Assembly: GCA_002102225.1 (NCBI GenBank)
Contig: LQPB01000050.1
Coordinates: 1 to 64,000, forward strand
Reading direction: 5' to 3'
Source: Mycobacterium interjectum
GTDB taxonomy: Bacteria; Actinomycetota; Actinomycetes; Mycobacteriales; Mycobacteriaceae
DNA: 64,000 nucleotides
In this document: positions 27,734 to 41,265 of the stretch, one piece after another
Layout of the letters: every line of letters starts with the position of its first letter
Position numbering within the stretch: position 1 is the stretch's first letter
Made by a program: the position numbers and the translations under genes
Notes under the pieces: model-generated
What the model was told of the DNA's origin: nothing
Seen by the model: only the letters and a program-made list of their open reading frames with translations
The model's database searches: none

Positions 27734-27955
27734 GCACTCGGGCGGGAGAGTTCCGTGGCCGCCAGTCACGGACGCCGAAGGAGCAATACCTCTCCGTCAA
27801 CCTCTCAGGCACCCGGACCGCGCGAGTTAACGACGCCTCTGGAAAGCGGTGGAGGTCCGTCACGGTCCCCACCCGCCGATGGGGAAAGGCGATCGGGCGA
27901 CACCCGGCGCCGAATCTCTCAGGCGCCCGGCGAACGGGTGAAGACAGAGGGAGAG
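27734..27955 (+). promoter_or_regulatory. Tandem glycine riboswitch
   Basis: Two consecutive glycine aptamers are present. The first has GGGCGGGAGAG (27741-27750), CCGAAGGAGCAA (27775-27785) and CTCTCAGGCACC (27802-27813). The second has GAAAGCGG (27842-27849), GGGGAAAGGCGA (27881-27892), CGAATCTCTCAGGCGCC (27911-27927) and closes near AGACAGAGGGA (27942-27952). The CUCUCAGGC and GAGCAA/GAAAGG boxes are diagnostic. Glycine binding is expected to turn on gcvP, whose start follows at 27990. Confidence 0.93.
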
Positions 27956-27989
27956 GGCCGCCGCTCCCTCGACCTCAGGAGTTCTGCCC

Positions 27990-30815
27990 GTGCCCGACCA
28001 ATCAACGTTCGCCTCCCGGCACATCGGCCCCGACGGCCAGGCCATCGCGGCGATGCTCAACGTCATCGGTGTCGCCTCGTTGGACGAGCTGGCATCCAAG
28101 GCGGTTCCCACCGGCATCCTCGACCAGATCGTCGACGGCGGCGCCGCGCCCGGTCTGGAGGAGTTGCCACCGCCGGCCAGCGAGGCCGAGGCGCTGGCCG
28201 AGCTGCGGCGGCTGGCCGACGCCAACACCGTGGCCGTGTCGATGATCGGGCAGGGCTACTACGACACGCTGACGCCGCCGGTGTTGCTGCGCAACATCAT
28301 GGAGAACCCGGCGTGGTACACCGCCTACACGCCGTATCAGCCGGAGATCAGCCAGGGCCGGCTGGAGGCGTTGCTGAACTTCCAGACGATGGTGGCCGAC
28401 CTCACCGGCCTCGAGGTCGCCAACGCGTCGATGCTCGACGAGGGCACCGCGGCGGCGGAGGCCATGACCCTGATGCACCGCGCCAGCCGCGGCGGCTCAA
28501 ACCGGCTCGCGGTGGACGCCGATGTCTTCGCCCAGACCGCGGCCGTACTGGCCACCCGGGCCGAGCCACTGGGCATCGAGATCGTCGGCGCGGACTTGCG
28601 TCAGGGCGTGCCGGAGGGTGACTTCTTCGGCGTCATCACGCAGCTGCCCGGGGCCAGCGGGCGGGTCACGGACTGGTCGGCGCTGGTTTCCGAAGCCCAT
28701 GAACGGGGCGCGCTGGTGGCCGTCGGTGCGGACCTGCTGGCGCTGACGCTGATCACGCCGCCCGGGGAGATCGGGGCCGACGTCGCATTCGGCACCACCC
28801 AGAGGTTCGGCGTGCCAATGGGATTCGGCGGTCCACACGCCGGCTACCTGGCGGTGCACGCCAACCACGCGCGCCAGCTGCCGGGGCGGCTGGTCGGGGT
28901 GTCGCTGGATGCCGACGGCTCGCCGGCCTACCGGCTGGCGCTGCAGACGCGCGAGCAGCACATCCGTCGCGACAAGGCGACCAGCAACATCTGCACCGCG
29001 CAGGTGCTGCTGGCGGTGATGGCCGCGATGTACGCCAGCTACCACGGCGCCGACGGCCTGGCCGCGATCGCGCGCCGGGTACACGGTCACGCCGAGGCGA
29101 TCGCCGCCGCGCTCGGCGATGCGCTGGTGCACGACAAGTACTTCGACACGGTCCTTGCCCGGGTGCCCGGACGCGCCGGGGAGGTCGTCGCCGCGGCCAA
29201 GGCCAAGGGCATCAACCTGTGGCACGTCGACGACGACCACGTGTCGGTGGCCTGCGACGAGGTCACCACCGACGAGCACGTCGCCGCGGTGCTCGAGGCG
29301 TTCGGCGTGGCGCGCGCCGAACCCGTGTGCGCCGACATCGGCACCCGGACGTCGGAGTTTTTGACCCATCCCGCGTTCACGCAATACCGCACCGAAACGG
29401 CGATGATGCGTTACTTGCGCACCCTCGCGGACAAGGATATTGCGTTGGACCGCAGCATGATTCCGCTCGGCTCCTGCACGATGAAACTCAACGCCGCCGC
29501 CGAGATGGAACCGATCACCTGGCCGGAATTCGCCCGCCTGCATCCGTTCGCGCCGGCGTCCGACACCGCGGGAGTGCGCCGTCTCATCGCCGATCTGGAG
29601 AACTGGCTGGTGCGGATCACCGGCTACGACGCCGTGTCGCTGCAGCCCAACGCCGGATCGCAGGGAGAGTACGCCGGCCTGCTGGCGATCCACGACTACC
29701 ACGCCAGCCGGGGCGAACCGCACCGTGACATCTGCCTGATCCCGTCCAGCGCGCACGGCACCAACGCGGCGTCGGCCGCGCTGGCCGGGCTGCGGGTGGC
29801 CGTGGTCGCCTGCCGCGACAACGGCGACGTCGACCTCGACGACCTGCGGTCCAAGGTGGCCGAGCACGCCGACCGGCTGGCGGCGCTGATGATCACTTAC
29901 CCGTCCACGCACGGCGTCTACGAGCATGACATCGCCGAGATCTGCGCGGCCGTGCACGACGCCGGCGGCCAGGTCTACATCGACGGCGCCAATCTCAACG
30001 CGCTGGTCGGGCTGGCCCGCCCCGGCAGGTTCGGCGGCGACGTCAGCCACCTGAACCTGCACAAGACGTTCTGCATCCCGCACGGCGGCGGCGGTCCCGG
30101 CGTCGGTCCGGTGGCGGCGCGCGCCCACCTGGCCCCGTTCCTGCCGGGCCACCCCTACGCCCCGGACCTGCCCGGGGGCCACCCGGTGTCCTCGGCGCCG
30201 TACGGGTCGGCGTCGATCCTGCCGATCACCTGGGCCTACATCAGGATGATGGGCGCCCAGGGGCTGCGGGCGGCCTCGCTGACCGCGATCGCCTCGGCCA
30301 ACTACATCGCCCGGCGGCTCGACGAGTACTTCCCGGTGCTGTACGCGGGCGAGAACGGCATGGTCGCCCACGAGTGCATCCTGGACTTGCGCGCCATCAC
30401 CAAGTCGACCGGGGTGACCGTCGACGACGTGGCAAAACGGCTGGCGGACTACGGCTTTCACGCGCCCACCATGAGCTTCCCGGTGGCCGGCACCCTCATG
30501 GTGGAGCCCACCGAAAGCGAGACCCTGACCGAAGTGGACGCCTTCTGCGAGGCCATGATCGCGATCCGCGGCGAGATCGACCGCGTCGGCGCGGGCGAGT
30601 GGTCCGCCGACGACAACCCGTTGCGGGGCGCCCCGCACACCGCGGAGTGCCTGCTGGTCTCCGACTGGGACCACCCGTACACCCGGGAGGAGGCCGCCTA
30701 CCCGCTGGGCAAGGACTTCCGGCCCAAGGTGTGGCCGCCGGTGCGCCGCATCGACGGCGCCTACGGCGACCGCAACCTGGTCTGCTCCTGCCCGCCGGTC
30801 GAGGCGTTCGCGTAG
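27990..30815 (+). CDS. gcvP: Glycine dehydrogenase (decarboxylating), P protein
   Basis: A 941-residue fused P protein with two homologous halves (residues ~1-450 and ~470-941). The pyridoxal phosphate lysine is Lys692 in [15 protein letters not shown], and the glycine-rich loop GGGGPG follows. It decarboxylates glycine and loads the aminomethyl group on GcvH. GTG 27990 has AGGAG at 27976-27980. It is directly downstream of the tandem glycine riboswitch and is probably controlled by it. Corresponds to Rv1832 (gcvB). Confidence 0.97.
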   Translation: MPDQSTFASRHIGPDGQAIAAMLNVIGVASLDELASKAVPTGILDQIVDGGAAPGLEELPPPASEAEALAELRRLADANTVAVSMIGQGYYDTLTPPVLLRNIMENPAWYTAYTPYQPEISQGRLEALLNFQTMVADLTGLEVANASMLDEGTAAAEAMTLMHRASRGGSNRLAVDADVFAQTAAVLATRAEPLGIEIVGADLRQGVPEGDFFGVITQLPGASGRVTDWSALVSEAHERGALVAVGADLLALTLITPPGEIGADVAFGTTQRFGVPMGFGGPHAGYLAVHANHARQLPGRLVGVSLDADGSPAYRLALQTREQHIRRDKATSNICTAQVLLAVMAAMYASYHGADGLAAIARRVHGHAEAIAAALGDALVHDKYFDTVLARVPGRAGEVVAAAKAKGINLWHVDDDHVSVACDEVTTDEHVAAVLEAFGVARAEPVCADIGTRTSEFLTHPAFTQYRTETAMMRYLRTLADKDIALDRSMIPLGSCTMKLNAAAEMEPITWPEFARLHPFAPASDTAGVRRLIADLENWLVRITGYDAVSLQPNAGSQGEYAGLLAIHDYHASRGEPHRDICLIPSSAHGTNAASAALAGLRVAVVACRDNGDVDLDDLRSKVAEHADRLAALMITYPSTHGVYEHDIAEICAAVHDAGGQVYIDGANLNALVGLARPGRFGGDVSHLNLHKTFCIPHGGGGPGVGPVAARAHLAPFLPGHPYAPDLPGGHPVSSAPYGSASILPITWAYIRMMGAQGLRAASLTAIASANYIARRLDEYFPVLYAGENGMVAHECILDLRAITKSTGVTVDDVAKRLADYGFHAPTMSFPVAGTLMVEPTESETLTEVDAFCEAMIAIRGEIDRVGAGEWSADDNPLRGAPHTAECLLVSDWDHPYTREEAAYPLGKDFRPKVWPPVRRIDGAYGDRNLVCSCPPVEAFA

Positions 30816-30836
30816 CGCCGCCCGCGCCCGGTCAGG

Positions 30837-31697
30837 TCAGCCGAAGCGCTCGACGATCGCCGCCGCGATCCGATCCGGCGCGTCCTCCTGGATGAAGTGC
30901 TTGGCGTCGGGCAGTTCGACGACGACGTGATCGGGAAACGTCGCGCGCATCCGCGGGAGCGTCGGGCCGGGCCGAAACGCGAAGTCCTTCATGCCCCAGA
31001 CGAACAGCGCGGGCTTGGCGCCCAGCGTGGCGGGCACGTCGCGGGCGAGCCGGGCCAGCAGGGGATGGGCGGCGAGGATCTGCTTGGGCATCTCGGCCAC
31101 GCCCTTGCGCGCCTCGGCGGTGGGCTGGACGGCCCGGTAGTGCTCCATCACCGCCGCGCTCGGGCGGTGCTGGGTGCCCGCCGGGATCAGCCGCTCGACG
31201 AAGAAATTGCGGTGCAGGACCGCGTACTGCATGGGCGGGCTGGACATCACCCGGCTGAACGCCTTGGTCGAGAACGTGTCCGCCGGCCAGAACCAGGTGT
31301 TGCCCAACACGACGCCGCGCACCCGCTCGGCGCGCTCGACCGCGACGGCCATGCTGATCGGGCCGCCCCAGTCCTGGCCCATCGTCAGGTAGCCGTCGAG
31401 CCCGAGGTGATCGACGAACTCGCCGACGACTTGGGCGTGCTCGTCGATCTTGTAGCCGAACCCCGCGGGCCGCTCCGATAGCCCGAAGCCGAGGTAATCG
31501 GGTGCGACGCAACGGAACCGGTCGCGCAGCGCGACGATGATGTCCCGGTACAGGAAGCTCCATGTCGGGTTGCCGTGACACAGCAGGAGCGGCGGCCCGG
31601 CACCCTCGTCGATGTAATGGAGGCGCCCGCGCGAGCTGTCGAACCAGCGCGACTGGAACGGGTAGAGCTGGGGATCCGGAGTGAAATCGATCTTCAT
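30837..31697 (-). CDS. Haloalkane dehalogenase family alpha/beta hydrolase (Rv1833c-like)
   Basis: A 286-residue alpha/beta hydrolase. Haloalkane dehalogenase features are the nucleophile Asp and halide-binding Trp in GQDWGGP, the second halide ligand Asn in CHGNPTWSF, and the catalytic His in AKHFIQEDAPD. These enzymes hydrolyse carbon-halogen bonds to alcohols; the M. bovis homologue DmbC belongs to this group. ATG 31697 follows AAGGGAG and gives the known length; the frame continues to 31721 without need. It is convergent with gcvP (21-bp gap). Confidence 0.92.
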   Translation of the reverse strand: MKIDFTPDPQLYPFQSRWFDSSRGRLHYIDEGAGPPLLLCHGNPTWSFLYRDIIVALRDRFRCVAPDYLGFGLSERPAGFGYKIDEHAQVVGEFVDHLGLDGYLTMGQDWGGPISMAVAVERAERVRGVVLGNTWFWPADTFSTKAFSRVMSSPPMQYAVLHRNFFVERLIPAGTQHRPSAAVMEHYRAVQPTAEARKGVAEMPKQILAAHPLLARLARDVPATLGAKPALFVWGMKDFAFRPGPTLPRMRATFPDHVVVELPDAKHFIQEDAPDRIAAAIVERFG

Positions 31698-31769
31698 GAC
31701 GCTCCCTTCGGCAACGCCCACGATGCTATGCCGGAGGGCTGACAGCGCCTCAGTCTCGCCGGGCGGCGG

Positions 31770-32435
31770 TCAGCATTCGCACGCTTGGCCGCGCCAGGAC
31801 CGCACGCCTTCCCAGCCGGCGGCGGCGGCGATGCCCAGGCCGATGACCGGGTCGGCCCACCAGGCGCCGGGCCAGGCGGCGGTGACCGCCAAACCGGCGA
31901 GCACGGCGGCGGCCTGGGCGGCGCAGAGGTAGTTCTGGGTCCCTTCGCCCGCGGTGGCCCCCGAACGAAGCGCCACGGCGAGCCGGCGCTTGGCGCGGCC
32001 GAGGATCGGCATCGCCACCACCGCGGCGGCGGTGAGCGCGATGCCGATCGCGGTGGTTTCCGCGTGGTCGGCGCGCAGCAGGTGGTGGATGGACTCGGCG
32101 GCGATGTAGGGCGCCAGCAACCAAAACGACACGGCCACAGCGCGCTGCGCGTTGCGTTCGGCGGTCGGGGAGTGGGTGCGGGCACCGGTGAACCGCCAGA
32201 TCACGATGACGCTGGCCACCCCCTCGACACCGCTGCCCAGCGCCCATCCGGTCAGGGCGATCGAGCCGGCGGCCAGCCCCTGCCAAAGCCCGACGACGGC
32301 TTCGGTGAGCATCCAGGCCAGGCTGACCCACGACAGCCGCCGCGCCCACCGGGCCGCGCGGAGCCACTGCGAGTCGGGCGCGAATGTCTGCGGCGGCGAC
32401 TGGCACGCGTCGCAGCAGGGTTCGGTCGCTGTCAT
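31770..32435 (-). CDS. CDF-like cation transporter homologue lacking canonical metal ligands
   Basis: A 221-residue integral membrane protein that aligns in outline with the six-helix membrane domain of cation diffusion facilitators, for example SIALTGWALGSGVEG in place of the TM2 motif and ATAGEGTQNYLCAAQ in place of the TM5 motif. The Asp/His residues that normally bind Zn2+ there (typically HxxxD in TM5 and DxxxD or HxxxD in TM2) are not present, and there is no C-terminal cytoplasmic domain. It has cysteine clusters at both ends (CCDACQS; GQACEC). It may transport something else or be non-functional. It lies between the dehalogenase and VWA protein genes, where M. tuberculosis has Rv1834-Rv1835c. 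Confidence 0.8.
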   Translation of the reverse strand: MTATEPCCDACQSPPQTFAPDSQWLRAARWARRLSWVSLAWMLTEAVVGLWQGLAAGSIALTGWALGSGVEGVASVIVIWRFTGARTHSPTAERNAQRAVAVSFWLLAPYIAAESIHHLLRADHAETTAIGIALTAAAVVAMPILGRAKRRLAVALRSGATAGEGTQNYLCAAQAAAVLAGLAVTAAWPGAWWADPVIGLGIAAAAGWEGVRSWRGQACEC

Positions 32436-32500
32436 TGGCAAATGTTATCGCCGACCCGAGCCGATGCCGTGCCAGCTGCGGCGGCCGTGCGGTGTCGCCC

Positions 32501-34564
32501 TCAGCTCAAAAAGCTGTTGAGGGCCGCGGCGAGGTCGGGCGACGCCGAGGTTGCCAGGTTCTGGTAGCCGCCGCCGCTGAGCTGAGCGACGCCCTCCCAG
32601 GTCGACCGGTCCGGGTCGCCGCCGAAGTCGATGACGTTGACCGCGATCGGTTTGGCCGGGTCGGCGCTCTTACGGATGAAGTCCTGCAGGCCGGCACCGT
32701 CCAGGGTCTGATCGGTGTGCGGGCCCGAGGTGATCACCAGGATCGAATTCGCCTGCCCGGCATGGTAATTGGACTGCATCTCCTGATAGATCATGCGCAG
32801 GGTGGTGAACGAGACCGCGCCGCCGGCCGACGAATACTGCTTGTCCAGCGCCGCCGCCAGGGCCGCCGAGCGCGGCTGGCCGTTGACGGGGTCAGCCAGC
32901 GGCCCGCCGGGCACCTCCGAGCGGCCCTCGTGGCCGTCGAACGTCCACAACCCGACGCTGGCGGTCGGCGGCAACGACTTGATCTTGTCGCGCAGCGCGC
33001 CGATGACGTTGGCGAGCCGGCTCTTTCCGCCTTCGTCGGCGGGCATCGACTGGTCCAGCATGATCGTCGCGGCCAGTCCGCTCGACGGGGCGGCCATGGC
33101 TTCGGCCAGCGTGGCGCGCATCGCGTCGTCACCCACCGACAGGGTGGCGGGCAGCGCCGGGAAACTGGTGACCGGGCTGCTCGGCGGCTTGCCGCCGTTG
33201 ACCCGGAAGCCGGCCTTGGCCAGCTTCGCGAGTTGCTCAGGCTTTTGCAGGAAGCGGGCGAATCCGCTGGCCGCTGAGGTCTGCTCCTGCGTCAGCCACG
33301 AGCCGCTGAGCAACACCGCGGGGTAGTCGGCGACGGCCGCCGGGCCCGGCGGCAGCCAGGAGGCCAGCGTGCTCTTGGCATCGGACAGCGACTGGCCGCG
33401 CGCGAACAGCTGCTGCTCGGTGGTGACCACCGCGTGCACCGGCGCGCTCGCCGCGTCGCCGGGCTTGAGCAGCGCGTTCATCGCCTCGGTCAGCGAGTTG
33501 TCGGCCAGCTTGGGCTGCGCGCTCAACAACGTGCGCACGGCGCCGATGCCCTGCGTGGGCGGGGCACCGGCCGGAACCGATGCGGCCGCGACGGCCTCGC
33601 CCGCCAAAAGCGCGGCGTCGGCGTTTCCGTTCGTGGGCAGCGCCAGCCGCAGCGACCCCCAGGCCGGCAAGTTCAGGCCTGCCAGCGCGTTCGGGTTGGT
33701 TTGCAGGCCGGGCAGCGCCGCCCAGTTCTGGTTGGCCAGGGCCTGGCCGAGCTCGGGCCGGACGGCGAGCATGACCGGCGACGTCACCAGCGAATGGCTC
33801 TCGGTGATGGTTTTCTGGCCCGCGGCGGCGGCGAGCCGGGCGGCGGAAACCGAACTGCCCGGGATCCACAAGGCCGGCTGGCCGCCCAACTCGGCCGGCC
33901 ACTTGCCGACGAACCCGTTCAGCACGGCGTCGGAGCCGGCCGGTTTGACGGTGACGACCATGCAGTGGTCGCCGACCGGGCCGGCGGTGGAGTTGTAACT
34001 CTCGGCGAGCTGCTGCACGGGCTCGGAGATCGACGGGTCGGCGATGACGGCGACCGACTCCTTGCCGCCGACGCAGCGCGCGGCGGCGCTGTGCGAGCGG
34101 TGCGACAACGCGTCGCCGAAGAAGCTCCACAGGATCACGGTGCCCACCACGACGACCACGGCGACCAGCGCGACGATCACCCCGATGCTGACCCCGCGTC
34201 GCCCGCCCTGGCTGCGGTGGCCGCCGAGGCGCTCGCCGAGGCCCCGGTGCCCGCCCCGGAACCGCGACGACAGCGACGGCGGGGAGACCGGCGGCTCGGC
34301 GCCCGCCGGACCCGCGCCGCGCGGCGGGAATTCCGGATAGTCGTCGGCGGGTGGCGCGAACGTGTCGTCGGCGGGATAGGGGTTGTCGCCCTCGGCGGCA
34401 AAGCCCTCGTCGCCGTAATCGTCTGCGCGCCAATAACCGTCGTCGGCGGCGGCGTCGCGGTGGTGGTGACCCGTGTCGTCGGCCGCATCCTGATCGTCGG
34501 CGAAGTGTTCGTCCGCTGGCTGGTCGACGGAGTCATCCGGGTCGGGCATGCTGTGCCTACCCAT
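32501..34564 (-). CDS. Membrane-anchored substrate-binding and VWA domain protein (Rv1836c-like)
   Basis: A 687-residue protein. The first ~120 residues are acidic, rich in Asp, Tyr and Pro, and probably cytoplasmic. One transmembrane helix follows (SIGVIVALVAVVVVVGTVILW). The outer part resembles a periplasmic solute-binding fold (~160-470), ending with a von Willebrand factor A domain (~485-687). The metal-site motif is DQSMP instead of the usual DxSxS, so metal binding may be weakened. Function unknown; the homologue Rv1836c is a conserved membrane protein. ATG 34564 is used. Confidence 0.88.
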   Translation of the reverse strand: MGRHSMPDPDDSVDQPADEHFADDQDAADDTGHHHRDAAADDGYWRADDYGDEGFAAEGDNPYPADDTFAPPADDYPEFPPRGAGPAGAEPPVSPPSLSSRFRGGHRGLGERLGGHRSQGGRRGVSIGVIVALVAVVVVVGTVILWSFFGDALSHRSHSAAARCVGGKESVAVIADPSISEPVQQLAESYNSTAGPVGDHCMVVTVKPAGSDAVLNGFVGKWPAELGGQPALWIPGSSVSAARLAAAAGQKTITESHSLVTSPVMLAVRPELGQALANQNWAALPGLQTNPNALAGLNLPAWGSLRLALPTNGNADAALLAGEAVAAASVPAGAPPTQGIGAVRTLLSAQPKLADNSLTEAMNALLKPGDAASAPVHAVVTTEQQLFARGQSLSDAKSTLASWLPPGPAAVADYPAVLLSGSWLTQEQTSAASGFARFLQKPEQLAKLAKAGFRVNGGKPPSSPVTSFPALPATLSVGDDAMRATLAEAMAAPSSGLAATIMLDQSMPADEGGKSRLANVIGALRDKIKSLPPTASVGLWTFDGHEGRSEVPGGPLADPVNGQPRSAALAAALDKQYSSAGGAVSFTTLRMIYQEMQSNYHAGQANSILVITSGPHTDQTLDGAGLQDFIRKSADPAKPIAVNVIDFGGDPDRSTWEGVAQLSGGGYQNLATSASPDLAAALNSFLS

Positions 34565-34668
34565 ACCGGTGCCCGCCGCCTTTCCGTCGACTCATCGTGT
34601 GAAACGTTGTGGACTCGGCCCAGATTCTAGTCATCGGCCGCGCTACTTACCGCATTGTCGAGCCGGTT

Positions 34669-36858
34669 TCACCCACCGGCGGCGCGGGCTTTGAACTCGC
34701 GCCGGCGCCGATGCAGGATCGGCTCGGTGTAGCCGTTGGGCTGCTGCGTTCCGGACAAGATCAGCTCCTGGGCGGCCAGGAAGGCGACGCTCTCGTCGAA
34801 GTTGGGCGCCATCGGCAGGTACTTCGAGTCGCCGGCGTTCTGCTGATCCACCATCGGGGCCATCCGCTCCAGGCTGGCCCGGACGTCCTCGCTGGTGATC
34901 ACGCCGTGCCGCAGCCAGTTGGCCAGCAGCTGGCTGGAGATCCGCAGCGTGGCGCGGTCCTCCATGAGCGCGACGTTGTGGATGTCGGGCACCTTCGAGG
35001 ACCCAACACCCTGGTCGATCCAGCGCACCACGTAGCCCAGGATGGACTGGCAGTTGTTGTCGACCTCTTCGCGGATCTCCTCGGGGGCCCAGGCCAGCTC
35101 CTTGGCCAGCGGGATGGTGAGCAGCTGATCGATGCTCGCCCGCTTCTTGCCGGCCAGCTCCTTCTGCACTTCGATGACGTCCACCTTGTGGTAGTGCATG
35201 GCGTGCAGGGTGGCCGCCGTCGGCGACGGCACCCAGGCGGTGCTGGCGCCCTGCTTCGGCTGGCCGATCTTCTGCTCGACCATGTCGGCCATCAGCTCGG
35301 TCATGGTCCACATGCCCTTGCCGATCTGGGCGTGCCCGGCGAAGCCGGCCGCCAGGCCGGTGTCGACGTTGTTGTCCTCGTAGCCCAGGATCCACGGCTG
35401 GGTCTTCATCGCACCCTTGCGGACCATCGGACCGGCCTCCATCGAGGTGTGGATCTCGTCCCCGGTGCGGTCCAGGAATCCGGTGTTGATGAACACGATC
35501 CGGTCGGCGGCGGCCTTGATGCACGCCTTGAGGTTGACGGTCGTGCGCCGCTCCTCGTCCATCACGCCGACCTTGAGCGTGGTTTGCGGCAGGCCGAGCA
35601 CGTCCTCGACCCTGCTGAACAGCTCGGTGGTGTACGCCACCTCGTCGGGGCCGTGCATCTTCGGCTTGACGATGTAGATGGAACCGGTGCGGCTGTTGAG
35701 CAGCGGGCCGTTGGCGTCGGTGGCCTTCAGCCCGTGGACGGCGCACAGCCCGGTGAAGAGCGCGTCCTGGATGCCTTCGAAGATTTCGTTGCCGTCGGCG
35801 TCGAGGATCGCGTCGTTGGTCATCAGGTGCCCGACGTTGCGGACGAACAGCAGCGCGCGCCCGGGCAGCACCAGCTCGCCGCCGTCGGGGGTGGTGTAGT
35901 GGCGGTCCTGGTTGGGCACCCGGGTGAACGTCTTGCCGTCCTTGTCCACCTCGGCGGCCAGATCGCCCCGCATCAGGCCAAGCCAGTTGCGGTAGGCGCG
36001 GGTCTTGTCGTCGGCGTCGACGGCGGCCACCGCGTCCTCGAAGTCGATGATCGTGGTGACCGCCGACTCCAGCACGACGTCCTTGATGCCGGCGCGGTCG
36101 GTCTTGCCGATGGGCGACTCGGGGTCGATCAGGACCTCGATGTGCAGGCCGTTGTTGGTCAGCAACACCGACCAGTCGGGGGAGCCGAGCTCGCCGCTGT
36201 AGCCGACGAACTTCTCGGGCTGGGCCAAGCCGGTGGACTCAGCGCCGAGGTCGACCTGCAGCCGGCCGTCGTCGATGCGCAGGCAGCTGGCGTCCGCCCA
36301 CGAGCCCGACGCCAGCGGCACGGCCTCGTCGAGGAACTGGCGGGCGTAGGCGATCACCTTGTCGCCGCGCACCCGGTTGTAGCTGGTGCCCTGCTCGGCG
36401 CCGTCGGTCTCCGGGATCACGTCCGTGCCGTAGAGGGCGTCGTACAGCGAGCCCCACCGGGCATTGGCCGCGTTGAGCGCGAAGCGGGCGTTGGTCACCG
36501 GCACCACCAGCTGGGGGCCCGCCGTCGTGGTGATCTCGGGGTCGACGCCGGACGTGGTGATGCTGAAGTCGGCGGGCTCGGGCAGCAGGTAACCGATCTC
36601 GGTCAGGAACTCGCGGTAGGCCTCCGTGTCGATCGGCTCGATGACCCGCTGGCGGTGCCATTTGTCGATCTGGGCCTGCAGCTCGTCGCGGCGGTTGAGC
36701 AAACCCTGGTTCTGCGGAGTGAGATCGGCGACGACTTTGTCGACGCCCGCCCAGAAGCTGTCCGGGTCGATATCGGTGCCAGGCAGGGCCTCGTTGTTCA
36801 CGAAGTCGTAGAGCACTTTGGCGACGCGCAGGTTCCCCACCGACACGCGATCAGTCAT
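34669..36858 (-). CDS. glcB: Malate synthase G
   Basis: A 729-residue malate synthase G, the glyoxylate-shunt enzyme that joins acetyl-CoA and glyoxylate to malate. Motifs include [52 protein letters not shown] and [18 protein letters not shown] 36858 follows GAGGAG at a good distance and gives the conserved [19 protein letters not shown]; the frame is open further upstream but that part is not conserved. The C-terminus ends ...EFKARAAGG, about a dozen residues shorter than I recall for M. tuberculosis. Note that vapBC13 and PE_PGRS34, which follow in M. tuberculosis, are absent here. Confidence 0.96.
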   Translation of the reverse strand: MTDRVSVGNLRVAKVLYDFVNNEALPGTDIDPDSFWAGVDKVVADLTPQNQGLLNRRDELQAQIDKWHRQRVIEPIDTEAYREFLTEIGYLLPEPADFSITTSGVDPEITTTAGPQLVVPVTNARFALNAANARWGSLYDALYGTDVIPETDGAEQGTSYNRVRGDKVIAYARQFLDEAVPLASGSWADASCLRIDDGRLQVDLGAESTGLAQPEKFVGYSGELGSPDWSVLLTNNGLHIEVLIDPESPIGKTDRAGIKDVVLESAVTTIIDFEDAVAAVDADDKTRAYRNWLGLMRGDLAAEVDKDGKTFTRVPNQDRHYTTPDGGELVLPGRALLFVRNVGHLMTNDAILDADGNEIFEGIQDALFTGLCAVHGLKATDANGPLLNSRTGSIYIVKPKMHGPDEVAYTTELFSRVEDVLGLPQTTLKVGVMDEERRTTVNLKACIKAAADRIVFINTGFLDRTGDEIHTSMEAGPMVRKGAMKTQPWILGYEDNNVDTGLAAGFAGHAQIGKGMWTMTELMADMVEQKIGQPKQGASTAWVPSPTAATLHAMHYHKVDVIEVQKELAGKKRASIDQLLTIPLAKELAWAPEEIREEVDNNCQSILGYVVRWIDQGVGSSKVPDIHNVALMEDRATLRISSQLLANWLRHGVITSEDVRASLERMAPMVDQQNAGDSKYLPMAPNFDESVAFLAAQELILSGTQQPNGYTEPILHRRRREFKARAAGG

Positions 36859-37148
36859 GTTTCTCCTCCATAAGGGGCTCCGTAATGGGGCATGCGGAAC
36901 CTCACCGGCCTCAACAGGTATTGACGTCAGCCTACCGACCGGCAACCTGACGACCGTCACCCGGCCGACCCACAACTGCAGGTCACCCGGGCTCCAGCCG
37001 CAGCTATGGCGCCGCGGCGGTCCATGAGGGCCGCTGCAGGCAACGCATGTTCCGCGGGCCGGGACCCTCTGCTTTCCAGCATTTCCCTGACTGGTAGCCG
37101 TTGGAGATCATACGGCCTCGGCGGGGCCTCACCCGCCGGCCAGGCCGA

Positions 37149-38239
37149 CTATGCGTCGCGCATCGCGCCGACAAGGTCCTCCACCAGATCTTCCATCGCC
37201 ACCATGGCCACGACGGCCCCGGCGGCGCCACCGGTCCCGGCGGCCCCGCTGGCCCCGGTGGCCCCGGTGGCCCCGCTGTCGGCGGTTACCAGCGCCAGGT
37301 GGCTGTTGCTGCGGCGCATCCGCGACAGCGCGTCGGCCAGCGGCAGCGACCGGGGGACCCGCGGCAGGGGTCGCACCAGCGCCAGGTCGATGACCGTCTG
37401 CGGGTCGTCGCCGAGCGTCAGCACATCCTTGATGTGGACGTAGCCGATGAACTCCGCATCGAGGTTCACAACGGGAAACCGCGAGTACCCGGTCCGGGCC
37501 AGGGCGTGTTCGACCGCGCCCACGGTGGGGCCGGAGCCCGCCGTGGCCACCGGCACCGCCTGGATCTCGGTCAGCGGCCGCGCCACCTGGCCGACCGTGC
37601 GGTGGCGCAGCTGCAGCGCCCGGGTCAGCCTGCCGTGCTCCTCGGCATCCAGCAGGCCTTCCGACACCGATTCGGTGATCATCACCCTCAGCTCCGTGGT
37701 CGAAACCGCCACGCTGAGGTGCGACTTGGGCTCGACACGCAGCGCGCGCAGCACCACGTTGGCGCACTTGTCGTAGCAGGCGATGAAGGGCCGCGCCGCC
37801 CGCACGTAGGCCAGGTAGGGCGGCACCAGCAGCATCGCGGCCCGCTCGGGCCCGGCCAGCGCGATGTTCTTCGGCACCATCTCGCCCAGCAGTACGTGCA
37901 GCGTCACCACGATCGCGAGCGCGATCACCAGCGACACCGTGTGCAGCAGCGCCGGCGGCATGCCGGTCAGCTCGAACGCGCCGCGCAGCAGGTTGGCGAC
38001 CGCGGCCTCCCCGATGCGGCCCAGCAGCAGCGAGGCGACCGTCACCCCGAGCTGCACGCCGGCCAGCATGGACGGAAGATTCTGGCCGGCCCGGATCACC
38101 GTGACCGCGCGCGCCTTGCCCTGTTCGGCCAGCGCTTCGAGGCGGTCCCGGCGCGCCGAGATCAAGGCGAACTCGGCGCCGACGAAGAACGCGTTCACCC
38201 CGATCAGCAGGATCGCCAGCAACACTCCCAGCGTGTCGT

Positions 38240-38243
<4 letters not shown>
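37149..38243 (-). CDS. CNNM/CBS domain membrane protein with Gly-Ala insert (Rv1841c-like)
   Basis: A 364-residue protein of the CNNM/HlyC/CorB group: an N-terminal DUF21 membrane domain (residues ~1-195, with [18 protein letters not shown] and [17 protein letters not shown]) and a CBS pair (~205-364). It lacks the C-terminal CorC domain. Such proteins are linked to Mg2+ or Co2+ efflux. A low-complexity stretch [20 protein letters not shown] interrupts the second CBS motif near residue 328, encoded by GGC-CCC type repeats at ~37217-37276. The start ATG overlaps the stop of the upstream paralogue by ATGA, so the pair is translated together. Confidence 0.9.
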
Positions 38244-39610
<1,367 letters not shown>

Positions 39611-39784
39611 GACGGCTTCCTGCGGAAGGCCCGGGGCGGTGGCGGGGCCTCGACGCGTGCCTGCGGCACGTCATCCCTTTCCCTCGAGGCGGCGCAGCGG
39701 TTTGCTGCCAGCCGAAAACTCACGTGAATTCACATGGTAGCCAAGACGTCCAGCCGGCAGAACGCCGTCGGCGGCTTAGCGCGC

Positions 39785-41251
<1,467 letters not shown>

Positions 41252-41265
41252 TCACACGCGAACCG

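Noticed and set aside
36859..37148. Possible relics of vapBC13 or PE_PGRS34, which lie here in M. tuberculosis
   Set aside because: I found no PE start, PGRS-like glycine runs or PIN-domain motifs in this 290-bp gap.
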